From positions 1-33,583 of the forward strand of contig DVNR01000021.1 in NCBI GenBank assembly GCA_018714205.1: a DNA stretch of 33,583 nt, read 5' to 3'. This document shows, piece by piece, positions 1 through 7,984 of this stretch. The notes below the pieces were generated by a model that was given only the letters and a program-made list of their open reading frames with translations, was not told the origin of the DNA and made no database searches. Made by a program: the position numbers and the translations under genes. Within the stretch, counting starts at the first letter, position 1. Every line of letters starts with the position of its first letter. Source of the DNA: Candidatus Aphodousia faecipullorum (GTDB taxonomy: Bacteria; Pseudomonadota; Gammaproteobacteria; Burkholderiales; Burkholderiaceae_F).

Positions 1-2
1 TA

Positions 3-1193
3 TTATTCGATGATCTTGGCAACCACGCCGGCGCCAACCGTACGACCACCTTCACGAATTGCGAAACGCAAACCTTCGTTCATGGCGATCGGGCTGATCA
101 ATTGCACCTTCATCGTGATGTTGTCGCCAGGCATCACCATTTCAACGCCTTCCGGCAATTCAATCGTACCCGTCACGTCCGTCGTGCGGAAATAGAATTG
201 CGGACGATAGCCCTTGAAGAACGGCGTGTGACGACCACCTTCTTCCTTGCTCAACACGTACACTTCAGCCGTGAATTGCGTGTGCGGCGTAATCGTGCCC
301 GGCTTGGCCAACACTTGACCACGTTCCACTTCTTCACGCTTCGTGCCACGCAACAACACACCAATGTTGTCACCGGCTTGACCTTGGTCGAGCAACTTAC
401 GGAACATTTCAACGCCCGTGCAGGTCGTCTTTTGCGTCGGACGCAAACCAACGATTTCAATTTCGTCGCCAACCTTCAACACACCACGTTCAACACGACC
501 CGTCACCACCGTGCCACGGCCTGAGATCGAGAACACGTCTTCAACCGGCATCAAGAACGGATGATCAATATCGCGCTTCGGCGTCGGGATGTAAGAATCC
601 ATCGTTTCAGCCAACTTCAAAATCGACGGAACGCCGATTTCAGATTGATCGCCTTCCAAGGCCAACTTGGCAGAACCCTTGATGATCGGAATTTCGTCGC
701 CGGGGAAGTTGTAGTTGCTCAACAAATCGCGAACTTCCATTTCCACCAATTCGAGCAATTCTTCGTCATCAACCATGTCGCACTTGTTCAAGTACACAAT
801 GATGTACGGAACACCCACTTGGCGAGCCAACAAGATGTGTTCACGAGTTTGCGGCATCGGACCGTCAGCGGCAGACACCACCAAAATGGCTCCGTCCATC
901 TGAGCAGCACCCGTGATCATGTTCTTCACATAGTCAGCGTGCCCCGGGCAGTCCACGTGAGCATAGTGACGATGTGCCGTTTCGTATTCAACGTGAGCCG
1001 TGTTAATCGTAATACCACGAGCCTTTTCTTCCGGAGCAGCGTCAATTTGGTCATACGCACGGGCTTCGCCACCAAACTTGGCAGCCAAAACCGTCGTAAT
1101 TGCAGCCGTCAACGTCGTCTTACCATGGTCGACGTGACCGATCGTGCCCACGTTCACGTGGGGCTTGGTGCGTTCATACTTCTCTTTTGCCAT
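3..1193 (-). CDS. tuf: Elongation factor Tu
   Basis: EF-Tu is the GTPase that carries aminoacyl-tRNA to the ribosomal A site. The 396-residue product is full length for the family. The P-loop GHVDHGKT lies at residues 19-26, the NKCD guanine-specificity motif at about 136-139 and a GSAK motif near 173. The C-terminal beta-barrel domains run to the end (VVAKIIE). The start is the ATG at 1193, preceded by a good AGGAG. The gene lies directly downstream of tRNA-Thr and is almost certainly co-transcribed with the three tRNAs, as in the tufB-type loci of many proteobacteria. The stop codon is three bases from the window edge, so the next gene (often tRNA-Trp/secE/nusG in betaproteobacteria) is not visible. 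Identification is certain; whether a second tuf copy exists cannot be seen here. Confidence 0.99.
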   Translation of the reverse strand: MAKEKYERTKPHVNVGTIGHVDHGKTTLTAAITTVLAAKFGGEARAYDQIDAAPEEKARGITINTAHVEYETAHRHYAHVDCPGHADYVKNMITGAAQMDGAILVVSAADGPMPQTREHILLARQVGVPYIIVYLNKCDMVDDEELLELVEMEVRDLLSNYNFPGDEIPIIKGSAKLALEGDQSEIGVPSILKLAETMDSYIPTPKRDIDHPFLMPVEDVFSISGRGTVVTGRVERGVLKVGDEIEIVGLRPTQKTTCTGVEMFRKLLDQGQAGDNIGVLLRGTKREEVERGQVLAKPGTITPHTQFTAEVYVLSKEEGGRHTPFFKGYRPQFYFRTTDVTGTIELPEGVEMVMPGDNITMKVQLISPIAMNEGLRFAIREGGRTVGAGVVAKIIE

Positions 1194-1262
1194 GGCAAAC
1201 TCCTGAGCCTAATGCGAAAGTAAATACACAAGTTCCCGCCATTGCGGGAGCCAAAAGAAATC

Positions 1263-1337
<75 letters not shown>

Positions 1338-1362
1338 AAATATAGGATCTTCCACGGAAATG

Positions 1363-1436
1363 TGGAGCGGGTGAAGGGAATCGAACCCTCGTCGTAAGCT
1401 TGGAAGGCTTCTGCTCTACCATTGAGCTACACCCGC
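1363..1436 (-). tRNA. tRNA-Gly (anticodon TCC)
   Basis: The acceptor stem GCGGGTG/CACCCGC is followed by discriminator T and an encoded CCA. The D-arm has GCTCAATGGTAGAGC and the T-arm GGTTCGATTCC. The anticodon loop CTTCCAA gives anticodon TCC, reading GGA/GGG glycine codons. It is the middle tRNA of the three upstream of tuf. Confidence 0.97.
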
Positions 1437-1502
1437 CTGCAATTTAGGAGGAACCCCTCCCGCTAGCAATCCTGGTTTCGCTACACAAAGCGAGCAATCG
1501 CT

Positions 1503-1588
1503 TGGTGGAGGGGGATGGATTCGAACCATCGTAGGCGTAAGCCAACAGATTTACAGTCTGCCCCCTTTAGCCACTCGGGCACCCCTCC
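1503..1588 (-). tRNA. tRNA-Tyr (anticodon GTA)
   Basis: This is an 86-nt class II tRNA with a long variable arm, as expected for bacterial tRNA-Tyr. The acceptor stem is GGAGGGG/CCCCTCC with an encoded CCA, and the anticodon loop CTGTAAA gives GTA. It is the promoter-proximal member of the tRNA-Tyr/Gly/Thr-tuf operon, about 8 bases from the predicted transcription start. Confidence 0.97.
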
Positions 1589-1602
1589 GTAGCGAGATGA
1601 GC

Positions 1603-1631
1603 ATTATGAAAGGTTTGAAATGAAATGTCAA
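1603..1631 (-). promoter_or_regulatory. Sigma70 promoter of the tRNA-tuf operon
   Basis: On the minus strand there is a perfect -35 (TTGACA, 1626-1631), a 17-base spacer and a CATAAT -10 (1603-1608). Transcription should start near 1596, just before tRNA-Tyr. It is the strongest promoter I can recognise in the window, fitting for stable RNA plus EF-Tu. The upstream flank is A/T-rich (1632-1660), which could act as an UP element; that part is inference. Confidence 0.85.
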
Positions 1632-1650
1632 GGCCTTTACTAAACTTTTT

Positions 1651-1977
1651 TTAAATATTTTCCAAAACAACCAAAATTAGGCCCCCAATCAAGAAATACG
1701 TGCTAAAGCTCGTTAGCCACGCCAAAATCGGCTGCTCATCATCAATTTTTCGCAAATACTTATTTAGGCGCTCATTGAATTCTTTGAGTGAACCATCAAA
1801 ATTTTGTTTTTCAAACATTTCCGGCGGCGTTCTGAAATAGGAAACAATGAGCTTAATCGACAAAGCCGTGCAGACCATCCCCCACCCAATGGAACCATAA
1901 TTCAATTGCGCCGCGCCTATACCTGCCAGCGGCGCAGATGTTACACATATAAACCAATCAAAAGTCTCTTTTTTCAT
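1651..1977 (-). CDS. Small membrane protein of unknown function
   Basis: I do not recognise this 108-residue protein. It has about three hydrophobic segments. Two lie in the N-terminal half (about residues 9-27 and 30-48), followed by a charged amphipathic stretch containing FNERLNKYLRKIDDEQP, then a C-terminal segment (about 83-105). No cysteine pair, signal peptidase site or catalytic motif is evident. The ATG at 1977 has a weak GGTGG upstream. It ends 20 bases before the tRNA operon promoter with no obvious terminator between, and it diverges from the cardiolipin synthase gene with only about 55 bases between starts. Coding status is supported by the continuous frame, plausible membrane topology and its fit between neighbours. 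Confidence 0.65.
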   Translation of the reverse strand: MKKETFDWFICVTSAPLAGIGAAQLNYGSIGWGMVCTALSIKLIVSYFRTPPEMFEKQNFDGSLKEFNERLNKYLRKIDDEQPILAWLTSFSTYFLIGGLILVVLENI

Positions 1978-2032
1978 AGCATTTTTACCACCGTGCGCGT
2001 TACACTAACCCCTGTTTTAAGTGAGGATGCGG

Positions 2033-3493
2033 ATGCTAATCTCTTTTTCGGAACCTTCAACGCTCATCGGCGCGGCAGCGATCATTTTACAGATTTGCTT
2101 AGCCGTCGGCGTAATACTGCGCGTTATGCTCACACGTCATCCTCCAGGCAGCTCCTTCGCTTGGATTCTAATCACGGTGATATTACCCTACGTTGGTTTT
2201 ATTCTTTACTTGTTTTTTGGTGAAAAAACCGTTGGACGTTGGCACGCGAGAAAACTAAGGCAAGCCCAAAGAAAACGACACAAAATCTTTCGGCATATCG
2301 CGCACTCCGAGGCCAAAGCCCCTCTTAATTATCGTCCGATTTCTAAACTAGCCACTCGTCTTGGAAAATTCCCGTTAACAGACGATTCTTCATTACGTCT
2401 CTTAGATGACACTGATGAGACCTTAACACGTTTAGTTTCAGACATTAACGCCGCCAAAGAAAGTATCGTCATGGAATTTTATATCTGGGACGTAGGCGGT
2501 AAGGCCGATGATGTCTCCGCAGCGTTGATTCGTGCCGCCAGACGAGGAGTTCAATGCTACGTTATCGTCGACGACATAGGATCTTCGCGTTTCATCAAAA
2601 GTGAATGGTTCCCAATGTTCCAACACGAAGGCATTCACATTGAACGCGCATTGCCCGTCTCCCTTTTTAGTGCCATTTTTGCGCGGGCGGATATCCGCTT
2701 ACACAGAAAAATAGTTGTTATTGATTATCGCATTGCCTACAGCGGTAGCCTTAATTTAGCGGACCCCCATTTTTTCAAAAAAGACAGTCATCTCGGGCAA
2801 TGGGTCGACGCAATGGTTCGCGCCAAGGGAGAAATTGTTTCGAGCTTATACCACCTCATTATGTTCGATTGGTTGGTCCTAACGAACTCTGAAAAACCCT
2901 TCCCTAGTTTCCCGGATCGTCCATTGTTTTACGACGAACAAGACCGGGCAACCGTTTCCATCGTTCCATCAGGCCCAGGTACAACAGAGGAAGCGAATCA
3001 GCGAATCATTTTAGAGGTCATTCACTGCGCGAAAAAAAGCATTGAAATTGTGACCCCTTATTTTGTCCCTGGAGAATCTCTCGCGTTAGCACTTCAAAAT
3101 GCGGCACAAAAAGGAGTTCAAGTCAAAATTATTTTGCCAAAGAAAACCGATTCGCCACTTGTCACTTATGCCTCTCGACGGTACTTCGAGGACCTTTTGC
3201 GCTCAGGCGTTCGAATCAAAGAATATGAGAGCGGAATGCTTCACACCAAGGCGTTGGTCATTGACGGTGACCTATCCCTATTTGGGACCGTCAACATGGA
3301 CAATCGTAGCATGCACATCAACTACGAGTTGATGCTACTTGTATTTGATCGGGAGTTTGGTCAAAAAGTTCAAAAAATGATGACAAACTATGAAGCGACC
3401 TCCTCTGATATTAGGCTATCAGAGTGGCATAAACGCTCCCTCTGGGAAAGAACCAAGGAGGGAGCGTCATTTCTTGTCTCACCTTTGCTTTAA
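2033..3493 (+). CDS. cls: Cardiolipin synthase (phospholipase D family)
   Basis: Predicted inner-membrane enzyme joining two phosphatidylglycerol molecules into cardiolipin and glycerol. Two N-terminal membrane helices (about residues 8-28 and 40-60) form the usual PLDc_N region and are followed by two phospholipase D domains. Both HKD motifs are intact: HRKIVVID with downstream SGSLNLAD (first His about 224) and HTKALVID with FGTVNMDNRS (about 404). At 486 residues the length is typical. I chose the ATG at 2033 because GAGG sits six bases upstream; the frame is also open to a GTG at 2021 and an ATG at 2027, but the GAGG overlaps or abuts those. The stop overlaps the stop of the convergent gene by four bases. 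Which of the Cls paralogue classes it belongs to cannot be decided here. Confidence 0.93.
   Translation: MLISFSEPSTLIGAAAIILQICLAVGVILRVMLTRHPPGSSFAWILITVILPYVGFILYLFFGEKTVGRWHARKLRQAQRKRHKIFRHIAHSEAKAPLNYRPISKLATRLGKFPLTDDSSLRLLDDTDETLTRLVSDINAAKESIVMEFYIWDVGGKADDVSAALIRAARRGVQCYVIVDDIGSSRFIKSEWFPMFQHEGIHIERALPVSLFSAIFARADIRLHRKIVVIDYRIAYSGSLNLADPHFFKKDSHLGQWVDAMVRAKGEIVSSLYHLIMFDWLVLTNSEKPFPSFPDRPLFYDEQDRATVSIVPSGPGTTEEANQRIILEVIHCAKKSIEIVTPYFVPGESLALALQNAAQKGVQVKIILPKKTDSPLVTYASRRYFEDLLRSGVRIKEYESGMLHTKALVIDGDLSLFGTVNMDNRSMHINYELMLLVFDREFGQKVQKMMTNYEATSSDIRLSEWHKRSLWERTKEGASFLVSPLL
3434..3466. other. Inverted repeat in the 3' end of cls
   Basis: CGCTCCCT at 3434-3441 pairs perfectly with AGGGAGCG at 3459-3466, and two further weaker pairs extend the stem inward. 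It lies in the last codons of cls and just past the stop of the convergent gene. It could act as a transcription-end hairpin for either strand, but no T-run follows it on either side. Confidence 0.3.
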
Positions 3494-3885
3494 TGACTCT
3501 GATCAGATGGAGACTTTTTTGTTTCCTCAACCACTACAGCGTCTTCAATTTTTTCGTCCCTACGGAAGCGCGTCCTCAGCCTACTTGGCATTGACTTGGC
3601 TTCTTGGCGCGATTCCGATCGCCTGAAGCTTGGATTAATCTCTACACCGTTTTGTTCTTCTCTCGCTTGTTGCCAGGGATCACCATAAAGCCAACGATAA
3701 ATCATGCCGCCGATAACAACGACCGCAACGATTCCCAGAACAATCAGCGCCATTACACCAATCACTGGTAAGAGAAAAATTCCTAGCGCAACAACGCCAG
3801 CTAAAATCGCCAAACTCACCAGGAATCTTATCAGGGGATTTTGGGGACTTCGACCGGGGCCGCCACGATAAATGTAAATGGGCAT
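3490..3885 (-). CDS. Small two-helix membrane protein with charged tail, unknown function
   Basis: I do not recognise this 131-residue protein. A short basic N-terminus (YRGGPGRSPQNP) precedes about 50 strongly hydrophobic residues (about 17-66), consistent with two closely spaced membrane helices. A hydrophilic C-terminal half follows, rich in Arg, Glu and Lys (RLRTRFRRDEKIEDAVVVEETKK). The ATG at 3885 has a good AAGGA ten bases upstream. The gene is convergent with cls and their stop codons overlap (3490-3493). There is no motif that suggests an enzyme. Neighbourhood alone gives at most a hint of an envelope role. Confidence 0.7.
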   Translation of the reverse strand: MPIYIYRGGPGRSPQNPLIRFLVSLAILAGVVALGIFLLPVIGVMALIVLGIVAVVVIGGMIYRWLYGDPWQQAREEQNGVEINPSFRRSESRQEAKSMPSRLRTRFRRDEKIEDAVVVEETKKSPSDQSH

Positions 3886-4170
3886 CTTGTCAGTATCCTT
3901 TATAAAGTCGTAATGTCATCAAGCTGTTTTGTAATTTATAGATAAAGCAATTTTTTTGCTATTTAAAAGTTTCTATTTCTTTCTCTATTGCAAACAAGAA
4001 AAAAGGGATTCGCTTTAAAAATCCTAGCAAAATCCCTAAAATGGGAGCCTTTATTATCTATCCGTAAAAACACTTAGATACAAAATGTTCCACGGTGAGG
4101 TAATTTTTTTTCATTTTTACGATCCCAAGGTTCGCAAATTTTCCCTTTTTTAGCGAAAATTACGCAATCT
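3886..4170. other. AT-rich intergenic region between divergent genes
   Basis: This 285-base region separates the minus-strand membrane-protein gene from folE2. It holds a hairpin with a minus-strand T-run (listed separately) and several A/T tracts. I could not place a confident promoter, riboswitch or Zur-type operator for folE2. Confidence 0.5.
3999..4036 (-). terminator. Possible minus-strand intrinsic terminator
   Basis: On the minus strand GGGATT (4031-4036) pairs with AATCCC (4005-4010), with an inner GCT/AGC pairing, and is followed by TTTTTT. No recognised minus-strand gene lies immediately upstream. If real, it would stop antisense transcription from the folE2 side before the 3885 gene. 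Confidence 0.4.
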
Positions 4171-4971
4171 ATGAAAAGCTTATACGATACTAATTTACCT
4201 GACGTGCAATCCAGCACAGATCCTCGGAACATCCCCATTGAGTATGTTGGTGTTCGAGGAGTGCAGTTGCCCGTCTGCGTCAAGAGTGCCAATGGCGTGC
4301 AGCATTCTGTCGCCACGGTTGGAATGTATGTCACCTTGCCAGCCCAGCAGAAAGGGACCCACATGTCTCGTTTTCTCGGTCTGATGCAACAACATACCGA
4401 ACCTCTCAGCGCAGAATCACTACCCACTTTAATGCGGGAAATGCTTGAAACCCTTCACGCCCCTGCCGGACGAATTGACTTTGAATTTCCTTATTTTGTT
4501 CTGAAGACTGCTCCGGTTTCTGGTCTAGAGAGTTTGTTGAACTATCAAGTTCGCTGGACAGTAGAACATAAAAATGAGGAGACAACGGTCATTCAATCCG
4601 TTGTCGTTCCTGTGACAAGCTTGTGTCCGTGCAGTAAAGAGATTTCTAGATTCGGCGCACATAATCAACGCTCACATATTACTATTGCCGCCAAATTAAA
4701 TTCTGCCTTGCCCATTGAAAAACTCATTCGATATGCAGAGCAGAGTGCGTCTTGTGAGCTATGGAGCACGTTGAAGCGTGTTGATGAAAAATACGTCACT
4801 GAATATGCTTATCAAAACCCAAAGTTCGTTGAGGATTTAATTCGGGATGTCGCTGTTGCTTTAAATTCGGATCCCAACATTACTGCATACCGAATCCAAG
4901 CTGAAAATTTTGAATCAATACACAATCATTCGGCTTATGCGCAAATCACAAAAGGCGACATTTGCCAATGA
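4171..4971 (+). CDS. folE2: GTP cyclohydrolase I, type IB (FolE2)
   Basis: FolE2 converts GTP to 7,8-dihydroneopterin triphosphate, the first step of tetrahydrofolate synthesis and of queuosine precursor supply. It is the tunnelling-fold form that does not depend on zinc. The 266-residue length and sequence match the family: DVQSS..RNIPI near the N-terminus, GTHMSRF at 62-68, TAPVSG at 113-118 and SLCPCSKEIS at 150-159. Residues aligning with metal/active-site positions recalled from the Neisseria enzyme are present: Cys152, His164, Glu206, Glu248 and His251. The ATG at 4171 has a weak ribosome binding site. In many bacteria folE2 is Zur-controlled and backs up FolE1, but I see no clear Zur box, so here it may be the main enzyme. 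It could be mistaken for QueF, which shares the fold; the motifs argue against that. Confidence 0.93.
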   Translation: MKSLYDTNLPDVQSSTDPRNIPIEYVGVRGVQLPVCVKSANGVQHSVATVGMYVTLPAQQKGTHMSRFLGLMQQHTEPLSAESLPTLMREMLETLHAPAGRIDFEFPYFVLKTAPVSGLESLLNYQVRWTVEHKNEETTVIQSVVVPVTSLCPCSKEISRFGAHNQRSHITIAAKLNSALPIEKLIRYAEQSASCELWSTLKRVDEKYVTEYAYQNPKFVEDLIRDVAVALNSDPNITAYRIQAENFESIHNHSAYAQITKGDICQ

Positions 4972-5043
4972 GGATACCCGGTTGAATCTCTCGAACTGAT
5001 GATTCTAAGCATTGGGAAATATAACTTTATTGGACAAAACATC

Positions 5044-6768
5044 ATGTTAATTGAACAGAAAAAGGCCATTGCTTCACTTTTCGAAAGGGCGCTCTCAAAC
5101 ATGGGCGTAAACGGTGTCAGCGTTTTGCTCGAACGCCCTAAAATGGCTGATCATGGTGACCTGGCTTGTAACGTTGCCATGCAGTTGGCTCGCACCTTAA
5201 AAAAGAGTCCTCGCGATATCGCCACCCAATTAGTCGAAGAAATTGAGAAATTATCCGAGAGTGATTCTCTCATTGAAAGTTTGGAAATTGCTGGTCCTGG
5301 TTTCATTAACATGCGTTTAAGCACAGCCGCTAAAACGGCTGTTGTCCGCGTAGCCCTTGAACAAAAAGAATCCTTCGGTTGTTGCCATGATCATGATGGC
5401 GAAAGCGTATTGCTTGAATACGTTTCTGCCAATCCAACAGGTCCTCTTCACCTTGGGCATGCACGTCAGGGGGCACTTGGTGACGTTTTAGCAGCTTTAA
5501 TGAAAACACAAGGCTGGAAAGTCAGTCGTGAGTTCTACTACAACGATGCCGGCGTACAGATCCAAACTTTGACGACTTCAGTTCAGTTACGTGCCAAAGA
5601 ACTGCTCGGCGAAACAGTTCAATTTCCAGACAATTGTTACCAAGGTCTATACATTCAAGATATTGCACGTGATTTTCTGGACAAAAAAACTGTTCATACC
5701 CGTGAGGGTCATGCAATTACAGCTAGTGGAAATGTAGAAGATCTTGCAAGCATTCGAGCTTTCTCAGTTGCTTATCTGAAAAATGAGCAAGACAGTGATT
5801 TACGTGCTCTCGGCGTAGCTTTCGATAATTTTTATTTGGAAAGTTCCCTGTACACAGACGGCTTAGTTAAACGAGCTGTCGATGCCATTATCGCCTCTGG
5901 ACACACTTATGAGGCAGATGGAGCCTTATGGTTAAAAACCACGGATCCTGAATTCAAGCGCTTCGGTGATGATAAAGACCGAGTCATGCGCAAAAAAGAT
6001 GGCACATACACCTACTTTGTCCCTGATGTGGCTTACCACCTGAGCAAGTTTGAAAGAGGCTTTGTGAAAGCCATTGACATTCAAGGCGCAGACCATCACG
6101 GAACGACTTCGCGTGTTCGCATCGGCGTTCAAACTGCTGCAAAAGTTCTGGGCTTAAATGTCCCTGCTACTTTCCCTGATTATGTCTTGCACAAAATGCT
6201 CAAGGTCGTCCGCGACGGTCATGAAGTCAAAATGAGCAAACGCGCTGGCTCCTATGTTACGCTACGGGACTTGGTCCAATGGGTTGGAAAAGACGCAGCC
6301 CGCTTTTTCTTAGTTAGCCGAAAGGCTGATAGCGAATTCGTCTTCGACGTTAATTTAGCGCTATCTCAGTCTGATGAAAATCCGGTTTACTACCTTCAGT
6401 ACGCTCACGCCAGAATTTGTTCAGTCCTTGCGCAAGCTGCAGACAAGGGCTATAGCATTCCTTCTGAAGCCGAACTCATTGACTTGGATTTATCATGCCT
6501 CAGTGACAAGAGTGCTACCGTCCTAATGAATATTCTGAGCGAATTCCCAGAAACCTTGACAGTGGCTGCTAAAGAATTTGCGCCTCACACAGTGTGTGTT
6601 TACCTTAAAGAACTTGCTGGTAGTTTCCATGCGTTCTATAACGCAGAACGTATTTTGGTCGATGACGACGGCGTTAGAAACGCTCGCTTAGCATTGCTGT
6701 TAGCGACTCGACAAGTTCTTCGCAACGGTTTGGCCCTTTTAGGTATTTCCGCTCCGGAAAAAATGTAA
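5044..6768 (+). CDS. argS: Arginyl-tRNA synthetase
   Basis: Class I aminoacyl-tRNA synthetase charging tRNA-Arg with arginine. The 574-residue product has the N-terminal tRNA-binding domain (about 1-110). The HIGH-type signature is HLGH (136-139), within [16 protein letters not shown]. The catalytic Rossmann fold has a KMSK loop (396-399), and a helical anticodon-binding domain ends in the typical [15 protein letters not shown] chose the ATG at 5044 (MLIEQKK). The frame continues upstream to an ATG at 4999, but that one has no ribosome binding site and the extra residues are not typical. It is followed nine bases later by the SPOR-domain gene, so both are likely in one operon. folE2 ends 72 bases upstream and may be co-transcribed. 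Confidence 0.97.
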   Translation: MLIEQKKAIASLFERALSNMGVNGVSVLLERPKMADHGDLACNVAMQLARTLKKSPRDIATQLVEEIEKLSESDSLIESLEIAGPGFINMRLSTAAKTAVVRVALEQKESFGCCHDHDGESVLLEYVSANPTGPLHLGHARQGALGDVLAALMKTQGWKVSREFYYNDAGVQIQTLTTSVQLRAKELLGETVQFPDNCYQGLYIQDIARDFLDKKTVHTREGHAITASGNVEDLASIRAFSVAYLKNEQDSDLRALGVAFDNFYLESSLYTDGLVKRAVDAIIASGHTYEADGALWLKTTDPEFKRFGDDKDRVMRKKDGTYTYFVPDVAYHLSKFERGFVKAIDIQGADHHGTTSRVRIGVQTAAKVLGLNVPATFPDYVLHKMLKVVRDGHEVKMSKRAGSYVTLRDLVQWVGKDAARFFLVSRKADSEFVFDVNLALSQSDENPVYYLQYAHARICSVLAQAADKGYSIPSEAELIDLDLSCLSDKSATVLMNILSEFPETLTVAAKEFAPHTVCVYLKELAGSFHAFYNAERILVDDDGVRNARLALLLATRQVLRNGLALLGISAPEKM

Positions 6769-6777
6769 GAGGCATCT

Positions 6778-7326
6778 ATGGTTATGTATCGAAAGCCTAA
6801 CTCGGGAGGTTCCATTTGGACCGGCATTCTCATTGGGATGGTAATAGGTTGCGTTTTATGTGCGGCCGCGGCTCTTGTCATCACGGGTGCGCCGGTTCCT
6901 TTTGTAGAAAATGTTCAAAAGTCCACTCGGACTATTGACGCCTCTGCTTTAGATGGTAAAGATCCCAACACGGCTTTGTACGACAACACAACTCGTAGCA
7001 CACCCGTGGAGGAATCTTTATCAGCAATCAAAACGGTAGAAGCTCCCACGGCTCATCGATTGGCAGAGACACCCAATGCTGCCCAAGTCAGCGCGGAAAC
7101 CTATACAGTTCAAGCCGGAGCTTTCCGGTCGAAAAAAGATGCTGAAAAAATTCAAACTGATTTGGCGTTCATTGCCTTGGAAGCCGATGTTGTGCAATCA
7201 ACAGATGCCGGCGTCACACTTTACCGCGTGGTGCTTGGTCCTTTTGATACGGCGCGAGAAGCCAACGAGTTGCAACAGCGTCTCATTTCCAATGGCTTTG
7301 ATGCCATGGTTGTCCGTAACAAATAA
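6778..7326 (+). CDS. SPOR-domain membrane protein
   Basis: A bitopic envelope protein likely to bind denuded peptidoglycan glycan strands at the division septum. It has a short cytoplasmic N-terminus, one membrane helix (about residues 13-37) and a low-complexity periplasmic linker (about 40-100). The C-terminal SPOR domain (about 103-182) is recognisable from YTVQAGAFRSKKDAEKI and YRVVLGPFDTAREANELQQRL. At 182 residues it is FtsN-like in layout, but it is shorter than typical FtsN and I do not assign that symbol. The ATG at 6778 has AGAGG at suitable spacing. The position between argS and dsbA matches a neighbourhood common in betaproteobacteria (from memory). Confidence 0.9.
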   Translation: MVMYRKPNSGGSIWTGILIGMVIGCVLCAAAALVITGAPVPFVENVQKSTRTIDASALDGKDPNTALYDNTTRSTPVEESLSAIKTVEAPTAHRLAETPNAAQVSAETYTVQAGAFRSKKDAEKIQTDLAFIALEADVVQSTDAGVTLYRVVLGPFDTAREANELQQRLISNGFDAMVVRNK

Positions 7327-7327
7327 C

Positions 7328-7966
7328 ATGAAGCCTCATCTAAAAAGTTGCTTGTTTTCATTGCTGACCGGCCTGAGTATTCTTTTCATTCCCAACGCTC
7401 AGGCTGAGCCTGTCTTGAATCAAGATTATCGCCTTGTGCAACCGATAGTGACCAGCGACCCTGAAAAAATTGAGGTAATTGACTTTTTTGCCTATACATG
7501 TGGTCACTGTTTGCGCCTTGCTCCACTCATTGATGAATGGGAAAAGACGCTTCCTGATGATGTGAAACTGATACGAGTCCCAGTCGCTTGGGATCAAACA
7601 ACCGAGTTTTTAAGTCGTATTTATTACACACTTGCCAGTATTAATCGCTTGGACGACTTGCATATGGTCTTTTGGAATGATCTTATGCAAGGGAAAATCA
7701 GCAGCTCAGCAGACTTAGCTGGCTGGGTGAAATCTCACGGGATTTCGGATGATTCATGGCAAAAAGCATACAACTCTTTCTCTGTTACAGCTCAAACTCA
7801 GCAAGCCACAAAATTGTGGCAAGCCTACAATTTGGACGCGACACCTTACATTGGTGTCGCGGGCAAATACTTGACGGCGCCTCACATGGTGGGTTCTCGC
7901 CAAAAGGTGTTACCTGTAGTGAATTGGCTCATCGAAAAAGAACGGAAAGACCGTCGTCAACCTTAA
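7328..7966 (+). CDS. dsbA: Thiol:disulfide interchange protein DsbA
   Basis: Periplasmic oxidase that introduces disulfide bonds into exported proteins and is normally re-oxidised by DsbB. A signal peptide covers about residues 1-26 (cut near NAQA/EPV). The thioredoxin-fold active site CGHC lies at 58-61 (AYTCGHCLRL). The helical insert follows, and the cis-proline loop is ATPYIGVAGKY. At 212 residues it matches DsbA. The start is the ATG at 7328, one base after the SPOR gene stop. The same frame is open further upstream inside the SPOR gene, but only the 7328 start gives a signal peptide. Translation probably couples to the preceding gene, since its own ribosome binding site is poor. No DsbB is visible in the window. 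Confidence 0.95.
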   Translation: MKPHLKSCLFSLLTGLSILFIPNAQAEPVLNQDYRLVQPIVTSDPEKIEVIDFFAYTCGHCLRLAPLIDEWEKTLPDDVKLIRVPVAWDQTTEFLSRIYYTLASINRLDDLHMVFWNDLMQGKISSSADLAGWVKSHGISDDSWQKAYNSFSVTAQTQQATKLWQAYNLDATPYIGVAGKYLTAPHMVGSRQKVLPVVNWLIEKERKDRRQP

Positions 7967-7984
7967 CCCTTCGGAAACAATATC

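Noticed and set aside
102-1223. Long open frames on the plus strand opposite tuf
   Set aside because: They are shadows of the highly biased tuf codons; the encoded peptides are low complexity (His/Arg/Thr rich) and have no ribosome binding site or family resemblance.
4000-4055. preQ1-type riboswitch upstream of folE2
   Set aside because: There is a superficial GGG...CTAGC...CCC-AAAA pattern, but the loop and tail cannot make the required pseudoknot; the hairpin fits a minus-strand terminator better.
4080-4110. Zur operator upstream of folE2
   Set aside because: AAATGTT...GTAATTT is only weakly palindromic and lacks the conserved ATA core.
4074-4427. Minus-strand open frame over the start of folE2
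   Set aside because: It overlaps a confidently identified gene, the translation is Cys-rich and unlike any family, and no promoter or ribosome binding site is seen.
4171-4971. First reading as QueF (queuosine reductase)
   Set aside because: QueF shares the tunnelling fold, but SLCPCSKEIS, GTHMSRF and the Glu/His set match FolE2, and the QueF signature is absent.
7076-7327. Upstream extension of the dsbA frame
   Set aside because: The extra residues come from the SPOR gene read in another frame; the 7328 ATG gives a proper signal peptide.
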